DNA of 64,000 nt. Origin: Linepithema humile. Lineage: Eukaryota > Arthropoda > Insecta > Hymenoptera > Formicidae. The stretch is taken from NCBI RefSeq assembly GCF_040581485.1, contig NC_090135.1, positions 11,029,001-11,093,000 on the forward strand, given 5' to 3'. Under the pieces are notes generated by a model. The model ran no database searches. It was not told where the DNA came from and saw only the letters and a program-made list of their open reading frames with translations. Made by a program: the position numbers and the translations under genes. Below, one piece after another: positions 12,366 through 26,059 of this stretch (its first letter is position 1; each line of letters begins with the position of its first letter).

Positions 12366-15300
12366 GCTAACGCTGTACATTACAAATGACTCTTCCGAGT
12401 GATATCCTTTTTCACACCGTGCCAGCCGTAGCATAAATAGCTATGTTTAAGCGGAACATGAGGGTAAATTTCGTGCGCATTAATCGCGCGTTTAGGCGGC
12501 GCCCAACGGACGATACGCTTTTCGTGGCACACACGGTGGACTTTATAATTATTCATCTGCGGACGGGATCACCACACACACACACAGGTTCCGGTCACCG
12601 AGCGGAGATGTTTATCCGATGTGTGAGTGGCAACCACCTGCCAAAACCGATACGCAATTAATGCTAAACGATCGAGTAGCATGCGAACCTTACGCATATA
12701 TGCGTACGCAATATATACGTTCTTAGGAATCAACGGTCATCCTCAACGCTCTTCCGCTGTTGAATTTGTTACTAAGGAGCTCCTGTAAAACAAAAAGTCT
12801 TTCTCACTAGCCGAGTCTGAAAAGGGCAAATAATCTGAATAATTCGGTATTTTTGAGCTCCAGAATAGCTATTCTCTGCTGATCGTATCAGTAGATGTGA
12901 AGTTTGATATGTAATTTAAGAGTTAAATATTGTTTTAGAATAAACATGTCAATCAAAGAGAGATTGACGCTTAACAAAATAATTCGAGTTTTACAGATCC
13001 TAAAATTTTAACTTTAAATTAGATTTCGTTATCAAGATACTTAATGTAAGAAAATCATACGAATTTGTTACGATTACCGACACATCTACAGATGTAGATG
13101 CTCGTAGCTGTTGATTAATTCAGGTATTGTTACGAAGCGCGCAGAACAAACGACTGTTCGACATGCTTTGCCGGATCGGTGCCACGGGAACTTAACAAGA
13201 TCCCGGATTTTTTAATGAATGCGGTTGGCACATCGGCGAGCTGGGAACGAGGAACTGCTTACATCCTGAGAACTAAATAATAGCCCGCTTATGTATGCTC
13301 GTCTGTATCTGCCTCGTCGATCGATCATCATCGGGTTTTGGCCTGTATCACCTGCTTATGCGAATCGCCGTAGTTTGCACGTAGCGTGAGATCGCGAAAA
13401 AAAATAGTATCAAAAGTGCTCATTCAGGATGCTCGACAAGTAGTACGAAAAATATCGCTTAATACAATTTTCAAAGCTTTTTCCCCGAAAAAATTTTAAT
13501 CTTGCATCTTTCTATCTTTATCATTAGATATTTCGGAATTGTTCGGTCAAAATAAAACTTTTGTTAAACAAAGATACATCATAATTATCAAATTTAGTTG
13601 TTTTGTGCAAAAGGCACAATTTGGATATAATTAGACGAACCGGAAATTATTTTGAAGTATTAAATCATAAAGGAATAAATTTTGGTTTGAACCAAATATT
13701 GATAAATGTTAAATATTATGTTACATGCAGTTGTATCAAATTATTAATCACGGTGTAACACGATACGATACATCACACACATTTACACATGTGAAGTTAT
13801 GTATTTCAATATTTCAAATTTATTGTTCGTCAAATTTAATATTATTTGTTGAATTCTTAATCGTGAAGCCTTAGAGATTACTACTGATATTGTTATATTA
13901 ACAAATTTCAAAAATTACACAAGTCTTCGTTGAAATTAATTTTTTGTGACACTTTTTGAGATTGTCATATTTTCGGATTCTGAGATTTTTAGAACTTTTG
14001 AATATCAGACGTACAAAACTACAGATTCTCGTTTTTTTAAATCAACAGTATTTTTTGAAATTTTAGATGTTTAGACATTTAGCTAAGAAAGTATTATATA
14101 AATTTTACAATTATGATAAAAAATGCGATTGGTGATTTTTTAATTGCCGTCTGAGTTTTTGAATCATTATAAAAATCTCGAGAAAATCAGAACAAAATTA
14201 GAATTTGCTATCAGCAAATAAAGATGCAAAATAATATCCTACTCGATTAAAATCTAAGCATTGTGATATAAAAATTTTTTTAAATTGTTTTTCACAAATT
14301 ATAGAAAATATAAAAATATTCTTAAAGTTTCTGCTTGGATGTGAATATCAATAAGTATTCATTCCGATCGGATTCGACTTTTAATTTGCTCACAAAATAT
14401 CAGATACGCGTTCCAATCATTTTGGAATTTATCAGAACATGCGTAAGAAGAAAGAAATATAATTATTTTAATCGAAAGCGTTTCCGAGTCGCTCAGATCT
14501 TCTGCCAAACACTTCGATTTCTAAATATTAAGATTTTCACGTGACGATGAAATTTTTAATACAAAACTCACCTGCTGCGAATTTTACAATCTGCTATAAA
14601 CGTGCAAATTCTCGCATTTCGCAAATCAAAAGATCGGAATTATGAACCACAGTACACTCGTCCCTCCTTCCGTTTACATTTTAACGGTTCTTCACTTCCT
14701 CCCGGTCTCGATCGACCGATCGCCCCGTTGCCACGCCGTGGCAGAATTGAGATTCGCGAGCAATGCGCGCTCGCGCTCCACGTGGGATCCCAAGCAGAAA
14801 AAAATGGTCTGCCGGATCGATAAGATCGTCTGCTCGTAGCCAAACAAACTATTCCATTAATTCGTGAAAGAAGTGAATTTTTCGCGGCGGGGAAAACGGG
14901 CACGCTTGCGCGAGCGCGCATTTTATCGCGCCTTTATCGCTTTAGCTAAACATGCGCAGTCATCATCAGATAAGTATTAGTTGGTATTAGTGCAGGGGAG
15001 ACAGACGGGGGGGAGGCGGGAGGAAAGCGGCTCTGGCCGCGCGAGGGGGAATATTTACGGAGATAGGAAAAGCTTGTCGTCCACCGGATACGAGCTGCGA
15101 ACTGCATTGAAACCCACGAGAAAGTGAAGCAAGAAGCCGCGAGATTGCAATCTTTATAATGCAATTTGCAATTTATGCTTGCGCAACGCGTGCCCGAAGT
15201 CGTTTGCGGCGCGAGAGAATTTATATATTCATAATAAACGCGGATTTGAGCGCGTTCCGTCGCTGCGCGTCTAAATTAGACCAAAAAAAAAAAAAATCCA

Positions 15301-18300
15301 ACGATCGATTTTTACGAGCGCGCGCTCACGTAGGATATTCCGCGCGCGGGGCAGTTCAACAGGATTCCCGCCATCTGGCGACATAATTAGAGTCGAAAAT
15401 CGCCTCCGAGGCTCTTTCATTGATAAGCCGGCCGCCGCTTTTCGCGAAACGACGCCGCTGATTTTCTACTTTCCGGCGGCGGCAGATTATCCGGGATCAA
15501 CGAGTGTATCTCTCACGTGCCGAAACGGCGCAGACAAGCCGCGCGGCCCGAACGCCAGGATAATAATGACATTTAAGCGGCACACATTTTCACGGCTCAG
15601 CCTGTGCAAATGGCTGGATTAGGACGAGTGCTACCGTTATAATCATTCTCGCGTCTCTCTCTCTCTCTTTTTCGGTGTTTAGGACGAAATGGTCAAAGGA
15701 GCAGTCCGGAAAGGACATCGTTCACTCCACAGCACGATTTGTAATCCCTTGCGGCGCTATGTCGCGGCGCATTCGCGTCCGGTTTTATGTCCATTTTAGA
15801 TCCTTTATCGTTGTATTTCTCTTTTTATTTGCTATTGTGCGCATTCAGAAGCTCCTCTCATCCCGAAATTTCGACTGTTCACTTCCACTTCTGTGAAAAA
15901 TTGTGTATTATATATTTTTTTATCGTTAAATAATGAGTCAAAATTGTTACGCTTACAATTAATATTTCTCTCTTATATAACATTCCACAGTTCTCACTCA
16001 CACTTACTTAGGAGTCAAATAAAATGTAAGTACATCTAAGAAAAAATGAAAAGCAAAACCCGTCGTCATCGTTTGGCCGATAAGAATTTCTCGCTAGGAA
16101 AGGGACGGGATGACCCAGAACAGAGGACGCTGCGAAGCACGCCAGTGGCGGAAGGGAGATGGAGTGAGAGACGTGTCCACGGTGCGCGCGGCTTTCCCAC
16201 AGTTAATAAAGCTATTAACTTCATCTCGGGTCCTGAAACTCATCCGGATAGGCGTCCGCAGTACCGGTTGAATATAATTCAACTTGTTGTCTTATCCGGC
16301 GGACATCTACGGCCCGGTGCGAACTATGGGCTTTTAGGTCGAGCACGGGGACCTCGGGGCCCCCACGGTCGCGTGGCGTTTCACCTATGCGCGCACAAAA
16401 GCACACGCGCGTGTATTATACACTTACGCGGTTCGCGTTTGCCAAGTTGTCAACGGGCGCGCCGAGCTCTATGAGGGATTTCACCTCTAAACGCTATCTG
16501 ATGAGCCGTTCACCTCGATAAGCCTCCTCGTTCGCTTTTGTGCGGTGCAGCGCGGCGCACGCTCGATCCGGCAGAGTTCCAGGCAGGTATACGCGTTTTT
16601 ACGACTCCCGAGATCAGGTATATCTATAGGGAAATCGAGCTCGGGGAAATCTAGTTTTCGAGACGTTTTGATTCCGTGATGGTGGAAACAAAACGCGCGA
16701 GAAGTGATAAAAATCCTTCCCACGAACTTCATATCTGGATTTTAAACATCAACTATCTGCTGCATTTCTTTTACCTAAATTTTAATATTTGATATTTTAT
16801 TTTAGCGCATGAAGAATAATCAGTTATCAATGATGAAAGTAGAACAGTGAATGTTGCGTGATCGAGATAGTTTTTCAAGAACTTTGTTGCGAGCGAGACG
16901 GATCTGGTTTAGTTCTACGGAAACATAATCCTGAACAAAATAAAATACACTGCATAAAATGAAAAAAAGAATATCGTACAAAAATTCACACACAAATAAT
17001 ATCGTTGTTAAAGCAATATAATTTTCGAGCGCAATCTTTTCATGCGAAATTAATGTAAATCATCATCTCGCTTGGAAACATCTAATATTATCGATCACGT
17101 GATATGATAAGCAGCTGCTAATTATGAGTTTTATCATCGAATACACATATATCAGATATTGGAGCAAATAAATTGAGTTTGTTAACTTTTGGCAATTTTA
17201 AAATTAAGTAGCCGTCATCAGACTTTGTTATCGGATGTAAATTGATGAAATCGATTGTAAGAATTACAATACTTGGATTTCAAACCTCCACTATTCCCAT
17301 CGCTTACCTCCTCCCTCTCCCTTCTCTTTCTCTCTCGTATTGATCGTAGATGCCGATCGCCGATTACTTCCGTTCGCCAAAATTCCATATCGCAGAGAGC
17401 GTCTCTCGCTAACGAACCGGTCAATCCTTTTCACAGAACACATTCTCACCCCGATTGAATGGTCGTCGTGCAGCACCCCCTCCTCCTCTCTCTCCTGCCT
17501 CTCTGGGGAGTCGTCTCCGATGAATCGATACGGCACGGGAGATCGAAGGGTGATCGGCACGATAGCGACGGATCGGATCTTATCAGTTTTCGCGCGTAAT
17601 TACGCGTGTTGGGCACACAGAGGGCCCGCAACGCGTTGTAAGCGGGCACGATGTAAGTGGTCTTAACGCAGATATCACGGGCGGTGAAGAAGGGGCGGAC
17701 GGGGGAGCGACGGAGTGGGCAAAGGTGAGAGGGAGGGGCGGAGGGCGAAGGGAATCTCCTGCCTACGCGGTGGAAAATCAACGCGACTGGATCGCCGGGG
17801 GGATATATACGGCCGCTCTGATTGAATTTCCTGTGGCAATAATTCTCCTTTACACGGGCCGCTTGGCTGCGCAGGGCTAAAAAGGCGGATGCTGTTAGCA
17901 GCGCAATTAATATCCGCGCGAAATCGTACGTCGCGCCGGGCGGCCCGGCTCGCGCACTCCACGGAGCCGAACAAAAGAGTGGAACAAGCGAGAAGGTTTT
18001 GCGAAGCGTGCGCGGAAGTAATGCGAAAAAAAAAAAAGAAGAAGCCGGTATTTAATTACTTTCGGAGAAAACGTTTCAAGCTTATTTGAAGCAAGAATTA
18101 AGATTATTATAAAAATTGATCGTCGGAAAGATACGAAAGGCTCGCAACAAGTTCGCAAATGCATAATTTTAATTGAAAAAAAGAAATTGATACAATTTGA
18201 AAAAAGCTCTTCGACTGAATCTTCCAGATTCGAGACGTTAGATTGCATATTTGTGGTTTTGAAGTCGTCACTCACGTTTTCTCATACTTTATTTTCGTAA

Positions 18301-19700
18301 ATCAGCCCCGATGAATTAGACAGATAGCAACCTAGACCTCAGGTTCAACGGATCACTTACGTGAACTCGCCGAGCATGTAACAGCTCGTAAATTCCTCTT
18401 CCTTGTTTCGCAAAGCGAAACCCCGCGAGTCAGCTTGTTAGCTGATCATTATTGTCGGAAGACAAAAAGATTAGACTGTACGCAATGTTTTGTACAACGA
18501 CTGGACAAAGTGCCGAAAGGTTGATCGTTTTATCGTTTTACAACCGAACACGGAATGTTTCGAGATGTGTGCGTATGTATGTGTGTGTGTGCGTGTGTTT
18601 CACGGCATATTTTGTAGGACAATAACTCCGAATTTCGTATCATGATCATAAATCTCCGCTTTTTCGACAGTTACGAGGTTTACGAAAATGGTAATGCGCA
18701 GAGATCGACCATGAATTCAATGAAATTTACGGTAATCGTTTTTAATTAAAAATAATGGAGTCTTCGCGCCGTAGATTGCTTTCAGATGCACGATTGTATG
18801 CAGATCGGATTATTTGCATGTAATCTTTGTTTAGACTTTCACTTCAAATCTCTTTTATCGAAATCGTCGTTATAGAATGAGTGATCTCCGCTTGTGTTAA
18901 AATATGACCATTCGTTTATTCAAACATTACGCGTCCCAATTAGTTCGGATGATCGAAATTGCTAGCTGCTACACCGTCTCGCCCCCGAAATATTGACGTC
19001 AGCTTACGGGTACCGGGCTCCCGCTTGCGCTCACCCCGTCGGGGTGTTATGTCAGAGAGCTCTGCTCAAGGGGTTGCCCATATAATCGCGTATTACACGG
19101 CGACCCTCGCGACCGTTCGCTTGGTATCCGGCCGAATCGGCGCAGCCAAGCGTCAAACTGGCTTACGTTGCCCGTCAGAGCTGAACAAACATGACCGCAA
19201 ACGTTTGTGCGTGCGGCACTAACTTTGTTCCCAAAATAATCCTAGACGATAATAAGGCGTCCAAGGGGGTTGGATTTTCCCGTTGGATATATAGAATACT
19301 GATTGCGAATTTAATGCTGGAGATATCGTGCTCTCTTCGCAGATACTTTAAAGACACACAGCATTGAAAATAGCGTCGGGGATTTTTATTTTAGTATTCT
19401 GATGTCAAACTTTTTTTCAGATTATGCTTCAACAGTTGATTTTTATCTTCTTGTTAATATATATGTATATAGATATAAAATAATATCTGCGCAAGGAAAT
19501 AATTAAACTTTCAGATAATGTGAGGAATGTTTAAAAAGTAAAGGTAGAAATGTGATAAAAATTGAAAACAAATTCTTACTACAAAATTGAATTAAAAATA
19601 ACTAATTGTGCATATTGAAAGTGCTTCTATTTAATTTTATAAATTTATTATTAATTTTATAATACAAATTTATATCGCATTTGTTTTTACTTTCCAGACA
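12366..19700. other. Intergenic or intronic DNA with GC-rich patches
   Basis: No gene is recognised. AT-rich DNA (12.7-14.55 kb, 16.75-17.2 kb, 18.1-18.9 kb) alternates with CpG-rich patches (14.6-16.7 kb, 17.3-18.05 kb, 18.95-19.2 kb). A 142-codon frame (16046-16474) and several 100-codon frames overlap others on the opposite strand and carry no recognised motif. A G-quadruplex-type motif at 17731-17752 is listed separately. Confidence 0.5.
17731..17752 (+). other. G-quadruplex-type motif
   Basis: Four runs of at least three G (17731-17733, 17735-17738, 17743-17745, 17750-17752) are separated by loops of 1, 4 and 4 bases, fitting the usual G3+N1-7 pattern. It lies in a purine-rich part of a CpG-rich patch. 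Confidence 0.6.
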
Positions 19701-20700
19701 ATCCTCGTAGATACCTGATTCCGATTGCGGTGGACGATATCTGTTTTCGTCGTCGCGACGGACATCGAAAATCACGGAAAGTCGGCGCTTTCTCCCGACA
19801 CTTTCTGCTCGTTTGTAACACGTGTCCCTCGTCTCGGACGAAAGCCATGGGGAACGAGCGCGCGACTTGACAAATCCGGCCGCCTTCCCGTATTTATAAA
19901 CACTCTCATGCTACATGAGCCGCCGCGCTTGGTACGCGCGGGTGACGAAGCGCGTTTCTCGCATTTCGCCGGGCTTCTTACCGACGCTACGCGTCGTCGG
20001 GAGTCGTCGCTGCGTCGTCTTTCTTTCTCCGCGCGATATAAATCATCCGGATTTCTCTCCGGGCCGTCTACAATCTTAGTTACGAGATCGTCCGAGAAAC
20101 CCGGGACGCGACCCCGCGCTCTAGAAAGCGCCAACCATCCGTGTAATACGATTCCTATCTGCAAATTGAAAGAGAATCAATTTTATCATTTTTTTTCCCT
20201 GATATTTACGCTTTTAATATTCCATCGGACTTTAGCGCGTCGCTGGCACTCTCATAATCACGGCACATCGAGCAATGCTCGAATTATTCCGAGCGATGCG
20301 CATCCAAGCGTGTTGTGCATTCCTTGAGAAACGCATTACCATTAACGGATTCCATCTACCAATTCTCTCTTCGCTAAATAATCGGGTTTTTGTATAATAA
20401 AAGAAAAGGAAGAAAAATAGGAAAGGGAAAAAAAGAAATGCGGTGCTCATTATTCAACGCGTCGAAGACGCGACGGAGTCGGCATTGCACTTCACTAAAG
20501 ATGAAGTTGGGGGCGGCGCTCGATATTACATCCGTGTGTCCTCATTAAAAAATGCATGTGGTTTCTGGAAATTTAACAATTGATAATAAATATTGAGTTT
20601 AGCATTTATTCTCTTTTTCAAAAAAAGTATTTAAAAATCCGCGCAAGCTATAAAATAAATTACCATCTTTTTTATTTTGATCAAACTGTCGTACGGCCGA

Positions 20701-20723
20701 AATATCGATCATCGATCGATATT
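20701..20723. promoter_or_regulatory. Inverted repeat with DRE-like cores
   Basis: AATATCGAT and ATCGATATT are perfect 9-bp inverted arms separated by CATCG. The core resembles the DREF-binding element TATCGATA of insect promoters. No adjacent gene is recognised, so the regulatory reading is tentative. Confidence 0.35.
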
Positions 20724-23321
20724 TAATTACGATTTAATACCAATAAAAATTTTGCTGAAATAGAGAAGAGTTTAATATCGCAAGAAAATAGTTTCTCATT
20801 GTCGAGACACATTTTATCGATTGCTATAACGAAAGAACTGGATCAAACTTGCACGCGACCGAAATCTGGACATTCTGTGCGTGACAGCGCGCTCGTTGAG
20901 AGTCTCTCTTTCTCCCCTACGTCAGCTTTCCATGCTCTCAGCTTCTGTCTTGCTACATCTCAGTCGTTTTTACGACGCTTTGAGTCACGGGCGTCGCGGC
21001 GGAATGCGCTAATGAGGGCTTGGCTACCGTCACACTTTCCTCCCTTCATCATCTCGCGCCACTCGAACCGCGCCGACGACGGTGGCTGCGTTACAGTTGC
21101 AACTTTAGGCTCGACTAAGCATCAGGAGGGGTGAAGAAAAAATAAAATTTCATCGATGAGATCTCGCAGAGATGTCTTTCAATTTTTAATAAGTTAAGTT
21201 TGGCAAATAATTCGGCAAGAAGAATATTAATCATCATATTCTTAATTAGCGATATTAAATCACGGTGGTAACGTTAATTTTAATCCTGCTTTCTGTATTC
21301 AACATTTTGTTCCAACAATTCGATAACAAAATAACAAATTTTTTATTTCGAACAGTAAAGAAAAGATATATTAATTTAAGATTTAATAACATTTTATATT
21401 TTCTAGTTTAATAAAGTTTTTCATGCCGAGCAGAGTTCGACATCTCGAATGGAATATCGAGCATAGTTTCATTTTGGAATTAATTTACAAATCACAACTA
21501 TCGATATTAATTAATTCATTTGATACGTCTTTCTTTTATTTAAACTTTTCTAAAGTAAATTTATCTCACTCCGAATGTTTGAAGCAAATTTCCAGAATAT
21601 TTAAAACAAATTTTTTGTTATCTTTATTCTTATTTTCTTTTTTAATGACTACTTTGTTTTTAGTTATGAAAGGTGGAATATACAATATCTGGTCCCACAT
21701 TACTTCGATATTATCGAAGCACTAACCGCACTCTCATGCGGCGTTATCTGCATTTTCTAATATTGTCGTAAATTCTGTCCGTCTTTGGACGCAGTAAACT
21801 GGCGTAACGCGCGGCGCGTCGCGTGGCAATCGCGAAGGAACGACGCATCGCGCGCATAATAAAAACGAACGAGCTCGGCGCATTAAGCCGAGTAATGGGC
21901 GCCTTCGAAAGGAAGCGCCGCCGCGAACCAGGCTTATCGGGCGCCGCTGCCGTGTGTAATACCCCATGACAAAGTGGTGCGTCTGGATCGTTGCGACGAG
22001 GACGCGCCTCGTCGGTATCCTTGACCATCATCCGGTCGTAATCCTGAACGGAGAATATCGCAGGCGATGATGCAAATGCACCTGAGTCTCAATCCGAACT
22101 TACTAAGCTGCGTCACTCCAAAGCACACGCGCTAATAACGCACCTCTACAAATTTGCATTCATCGAACTCTGAATGTTTCAAACAAACCCTCTAAATTTT
22201 CCAAATCGTTATTTTTATTATTTTTTTTTTTTACAAACGCTCTGAATACAGAAATCACTGGCGACATTTTTATTCGAATGACGCGTATGTGCACAAGAAA
22301 AAGAACGGACGTGCCTGAAACTTAATCTATTAATCTACAATCTGATCGATATCGTTCATTGCACACTGATTGCAAATTATGTCGGATTAATTTAAGAAGT
22401 GCAAAACTTAGTTATGTCCAATTGGATATCGCACAGCCGAAGTCAAGGCCGCGCGTTATTGCGAGACTGCCGATGGATATCTCCGGCGACTGGCCGGCCG
22501 GCCGTAGTGCGTGCCCATCTCGATGACCGCGCGCGGGGCCTTTATCATCGTTCGCCCATCGATCCACGGCGCGATACGCGCGCCCATCCAGCAGGACGAT
22601 CGACGTTAATCGACTAACGCCGCGTTTACAGCTTGGCGACATGCAACTAGTGTCTGCCGGTGACTTCTGCAGCGACTTTGCATGGGGAGAGGTGCGGAAA
22701 GGGGAGGGACGGCTGAAAGAAGGTGCTCTCTGATGTGCTCGACGCATGCAACCGGGGACCCTCGGCTCCTCCAGGAAACAATGCTTATATGCTGATATGC
22801 TAATGGGTGTGCGTTGTGCCTTTTTATGCGACGGGGACTATGCGAGAGCGTGAGGCCCCGAACTGATAGCGGCGACAGCGCCGCGTGTGAAAATAACTCC
22901 GCGCGGAACAATTATTCTAATCATTTCGTAATAGATAAGCTAATTTAGCGTGCCCTTTATTTTTATTATTTCACATTTGATCGTGGCAGCTGATTCAATC
23001 TTGTGCACATTATTTTTCACCTTCAATAATAATATTTTAATCTTGATGAATTTTACTTTTCGTATTTATTGGCTTAATGCAATTGTACATTAATACATTA
23101 TTTTCGGCAATCCTCTTGCCAATGAAAAGAGTTGTTACGGGCGCAGCAATCCGAGCGAGCTTGAATTTCGGAGCGTAACGGGCAGCGCTGCAACGACTCT
23201 CGATACGTGCATCGATCTAGATCTGGCGACCGGAAATGCACGTGTTTCTATGGTACATGCCGCATCCGGCGCCACGCCCCCTCGCCTCACCTGCCGTATG
23301 ATGCGCGCCGTGTGCACTGAT

Positions 23322-23357
23322 GATAATAATAATAATAATAACGCGCGCGCGCGCGCG
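23322..23357 (+). repeat. Compound microsatellite (ATA)n(CG)8
   Basis: An ATA/AAT trinucleotide run (23322-23341) runs directly into eight CG dinucleotides (23342-23357). Alternating CG of this length can adopt left-handed DNA. Confidence 0.9.
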
Positions 23358-23577
23358 TTCGCATCGTCGCATTCGCGGCGGGCCCGAGAGCGCTCGAGCT
23401 CCGATGCAACGCCGCCCCGGTCTTGGGGCCCGCGCGCCCAAGCGCGATAAGGCCCCCTCTTTTCTTTTCCTCCTTTCCCCACCCGCCTAGTTACACAGCA
23501 CGCCGTATAACGAGCGCAAACTAGATTAACTGCCGACGAGCGGGTAACTTAGTAACAATAGTAACCGCTAACTAGCC

Positions 23578-23741
23578 GCGCCAGCGGCTGAATTAAACGA
23601 TACGAAATGTTTGACTTGCATGAAAGTATAAAAAGGTTTGAATGAGCGTCCGCAATGAGACGATGCGCCAGTGGCTGAATTAAACGATACGAAATATTTG
23701 ACTTGCATGGGAGCATAAAAAGGCTTGAATGGGCGTCTGCA
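23578..23741 (+). repeat. 87-bp tandem duplication with TATA-like boxes
   Basis: Copy 1 is 23578-23664 and copy 2 is 23665-23741 plus a degenerate end. They are about 90% identical, and the differences I can see are transitions. Each copy has a TATA-like element, AGTATAAAAAGG in copy 1 and AGCATAAAAAGG in copy 2. Because 87 is a multiple of three, a 67-codon minus-strand frame (23549-23752) stays open through both copies and repeats the peptide CKSNISYRLIQPLA. Whether this is coding, promoter duplication or chance is unknown. Confidence 0.8.
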
Positions 23742-23759
23742 TATTTGCGCATTGTATAT

Positions 23760-25260
23760 GATTTAACCGGCTGTTTGCCGCAAACTGGCGTAGCGCAGGA
23801 AGAAGCGAGTGAGACGAAAAGGAGAAAGGATTTTATTCCGAATTAATTAAGATTACATTAATGTTTGTTAATTCGTTTACTGCTTCAGAGCATAGTAATC
23901 GCTGCTCCGTTTAATACATCCGACTATTAATTGTATGTAAACGCTTATTTTAAATATTTCGCATTACCAATGATGGTCACGTATTCAGTATTTTTCTAAC
24001 AATAAGTTTTAAATTCAAACTTTTACAATCGCGAGTTTAAGGATTTTTTTTTTTAATATTTTATACTCTTTTTGCTTTTGTTGTTATTTTTTAAAATTTT
24101 TTCTTTTAGTTTATAAAAATCTGAAAATTGAACCAAAATCTATATCAAAGTTATAACTTAAAAATTTTAGATTATAAATTGAAATATTAATTGAAGCACA
24201 CACACACAGAATGGGATTAAAGGCAATTTATGTTTTATAAAATAAAACATCATACTTTTTGTCAAAAATAGGACTTATGCAATATTGTCGCGCAAAGTAG
24301 AAAATTTCGTTCACCACCATTTTAACATCGTTACCGGATTTTAACGTTCAACCTGGTTCAGCGTTTTCGCCGATAAACAACATATTACGGCCGCTAACGA
24401 TTGCTCCTATTTTCGGTCGTTAATCCCGCGTTGCGCTCATCCGGCCGGAATATTTTCCGGCGGTTCGATCCGGCCGGGTTCTGCCAATTTGTGGGAATAT
24501 TCTCGTCGATGCGTGTGCCGACGAGGCGACTCTTCTTCCTCTCTGCATCGGTTACAGCGTAAAGGCAAATTTATACGGTTTACTTTTAACCGTGACAGAA
24601 TAAAGTCTGTACTGATAAAATATTGATTAATATTTTCCTGACGATTACAAAATTCAAGTTTTTCTTTAATGTATTATAATAAAATTTAACGTTTTTGTAC
24701 TTTTCAGAATTAAACATTTTTTATTTTACAATCGAGTTGAAACAAAATCTTGAATTTATTATAAAGAAAGTAAAAGATTAAACAAAATATTAATAATTTT
24801 GCGATAATACAATTTTCAATAGTTAGTAGAAAATTATCAATGTCTTCTTTGTTAAAGAAAAGCGTGTGTAGCGACTCGTAACTCGAGACCAGCCGTGTAA
24901 ATAAGCCTTAATGCACATTGTTGCTGAAAAGACAGAGAGCGAGAGAGGTCTTGTTGGTCTCACGAGAGTACGTTATGCTACTTACACACGAGCACTTCGC
25001 GACGAGCATTAAGCAAGCATTATGATAACTACCGCGAATCCGCGTCCCCGACTCTCACGGATCTTCTATGGGTCTCCATCAAGTCTCGTCGAGTTCGCGC
25101 GCAATTTTTTCCTGTCTCTTTTCGTCCGCGTTTCTATCAATGCAATGCAAAGAATTCGCGCTAGTTTATTTAGTTTCTAAAACATGTCAAGAATTAATTT
25201 CTACAATTATTTGACATCAATCCGAGTTCTTTCGTCGCTTGTGAAAAATAAATTTTATTT
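23760..25260. other. AT-rich DNA, no recognised gene
   Basis: No coding features are seen. A palindromic CCGG-rich segment (24441-24478) includes the hairpin CCGGAA-TATT-TTCCGG. A short CA run lies at 24196-24209. Confidence 0.5.
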
Positions 25261-25264
25261 CCAA

Positions 25265-25690
25265 CTTAATGTATCTTAAGTAATTCTATTATTAATTTTA
25301 TTCTATTCAATGAGCCTGCTTATGAAATAGTACTTGAATTGAAATAGCGTAAGAAAAATGCCAAGGGTGAAAAATAATTACTTTTATCTCATTCAATGAA
25401 CTTGTCTTAAGAAGCACTTGCATTGAAATAGTGCAGGAAAGATGCCGAGGGTGGAAAAGATTAAGAAAACATAACTCTGACATATTTATTATGTGAATTT
25501 CAAGTATAATGAAATATTAGAAATTATTCTTCTATAAATAAATGTATTAAGTAATTCTGCTGTTAATTTTATCTCTCGCTCAAAGAACTTATCTCAAGAA
25601 TTAGTACTTGAATTAAAACATTACGGGAAGAATGTCGAAGAAACAATGAATAAATCGTGATAATTGTGATAGATTTATTATGTGAAGTTT
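25265..25690 (+). repeat. Three diverged copies of an approximately 90-140 bp repeat
   Basis: Related blocks recur at about 25265-25375, 25383-25470 and 25545-25690. Shared pieces include TTAAGTAATTCT, TTAATTTTAT, CAATGA(A/G)C.TG, TACTTGAATT.AAA and (A/G)AATG(C/T)C.A(A/G)GG. Copies 2 and 3 also share a downstream TTTATTATGTGAA. The divergence indicates an old local expansion. No coding potential is seen. Confidence 0.65.
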
Positions 25691-25990
25691 AAATTAATGA
25701 TTTATTTAGTTTGCTACAAATCTTAGTTTAATTTACAAATGGCATTTTACATATTGTACAAGGAATGATAATACATCGAGCGGCTAAAGAAATTTATCGG
25801 CGCTGTAACATAAGATTTCATCCTTCGTACGATGTAAATTTTTTCTCACGCGGCCGCATTCGATGAGCGAAAGATCGATCTATTTTAAGAAGCGAGATCT
25901 TGCTCGTAATCGCGAGCAGAAATCGTGCGACATTCCCGATGAAGAAACTACTGAATGAAAGGAAACTAGCGGTGGTTCACACGAGGCTGC

Positions 25991-26057
25991 CGCACGCACG
26001 CACGCATGCACGTACGCACGCAGCATGCACGCACGCACGTACGTATGCATGCATGCT
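25991..26057 (+). repeat. GCAC/GCAT tetranucleotide microsatellite
   Basis: Imperfect tandem CGCA, TGCA and CGTA tetranucleotides cover about 65 bp. A 129-codon frame crosses it (25900-26289), but its repetitive residues come from the microsatellite and do not support a gene. Confidence 0.85.
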
Positions 26058-26059
26058 CG

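Larger units (their letters stand above)
19701..23570. other. GC-richer intergenic stretch, no recognised gene
   Basis: Two CpG-rich patches (19.7-21.1 kb and 21.75-22.9 kb) flank AT-rich DNA. The 200-codon frame at 19725-20327 is the longest in the window, but it has a 130-codon frame opposite it and no recognisable motif, so I do not call it a gene. A 9-bp-arm inverted repeat at 20701-20723 contains two ATCGAT cores resembling the insect DRE promoter element. Confidence 0.45.

Noticed and set aside
19725..20327. Longest open frame in the window (200 codons, plus strand)
   Set aside because: A 130-codon frame lies opposite it, the sequence is locally GC-rich with few stop codons, and no motif or splice context is recognisable.
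24441..24478. GGTTCGATCC resembling a tRNA B box
   Set aside because: The flanks do not form a T-arm or cloverleaf; the match lies in a CCGG-rich palindromic stretch.
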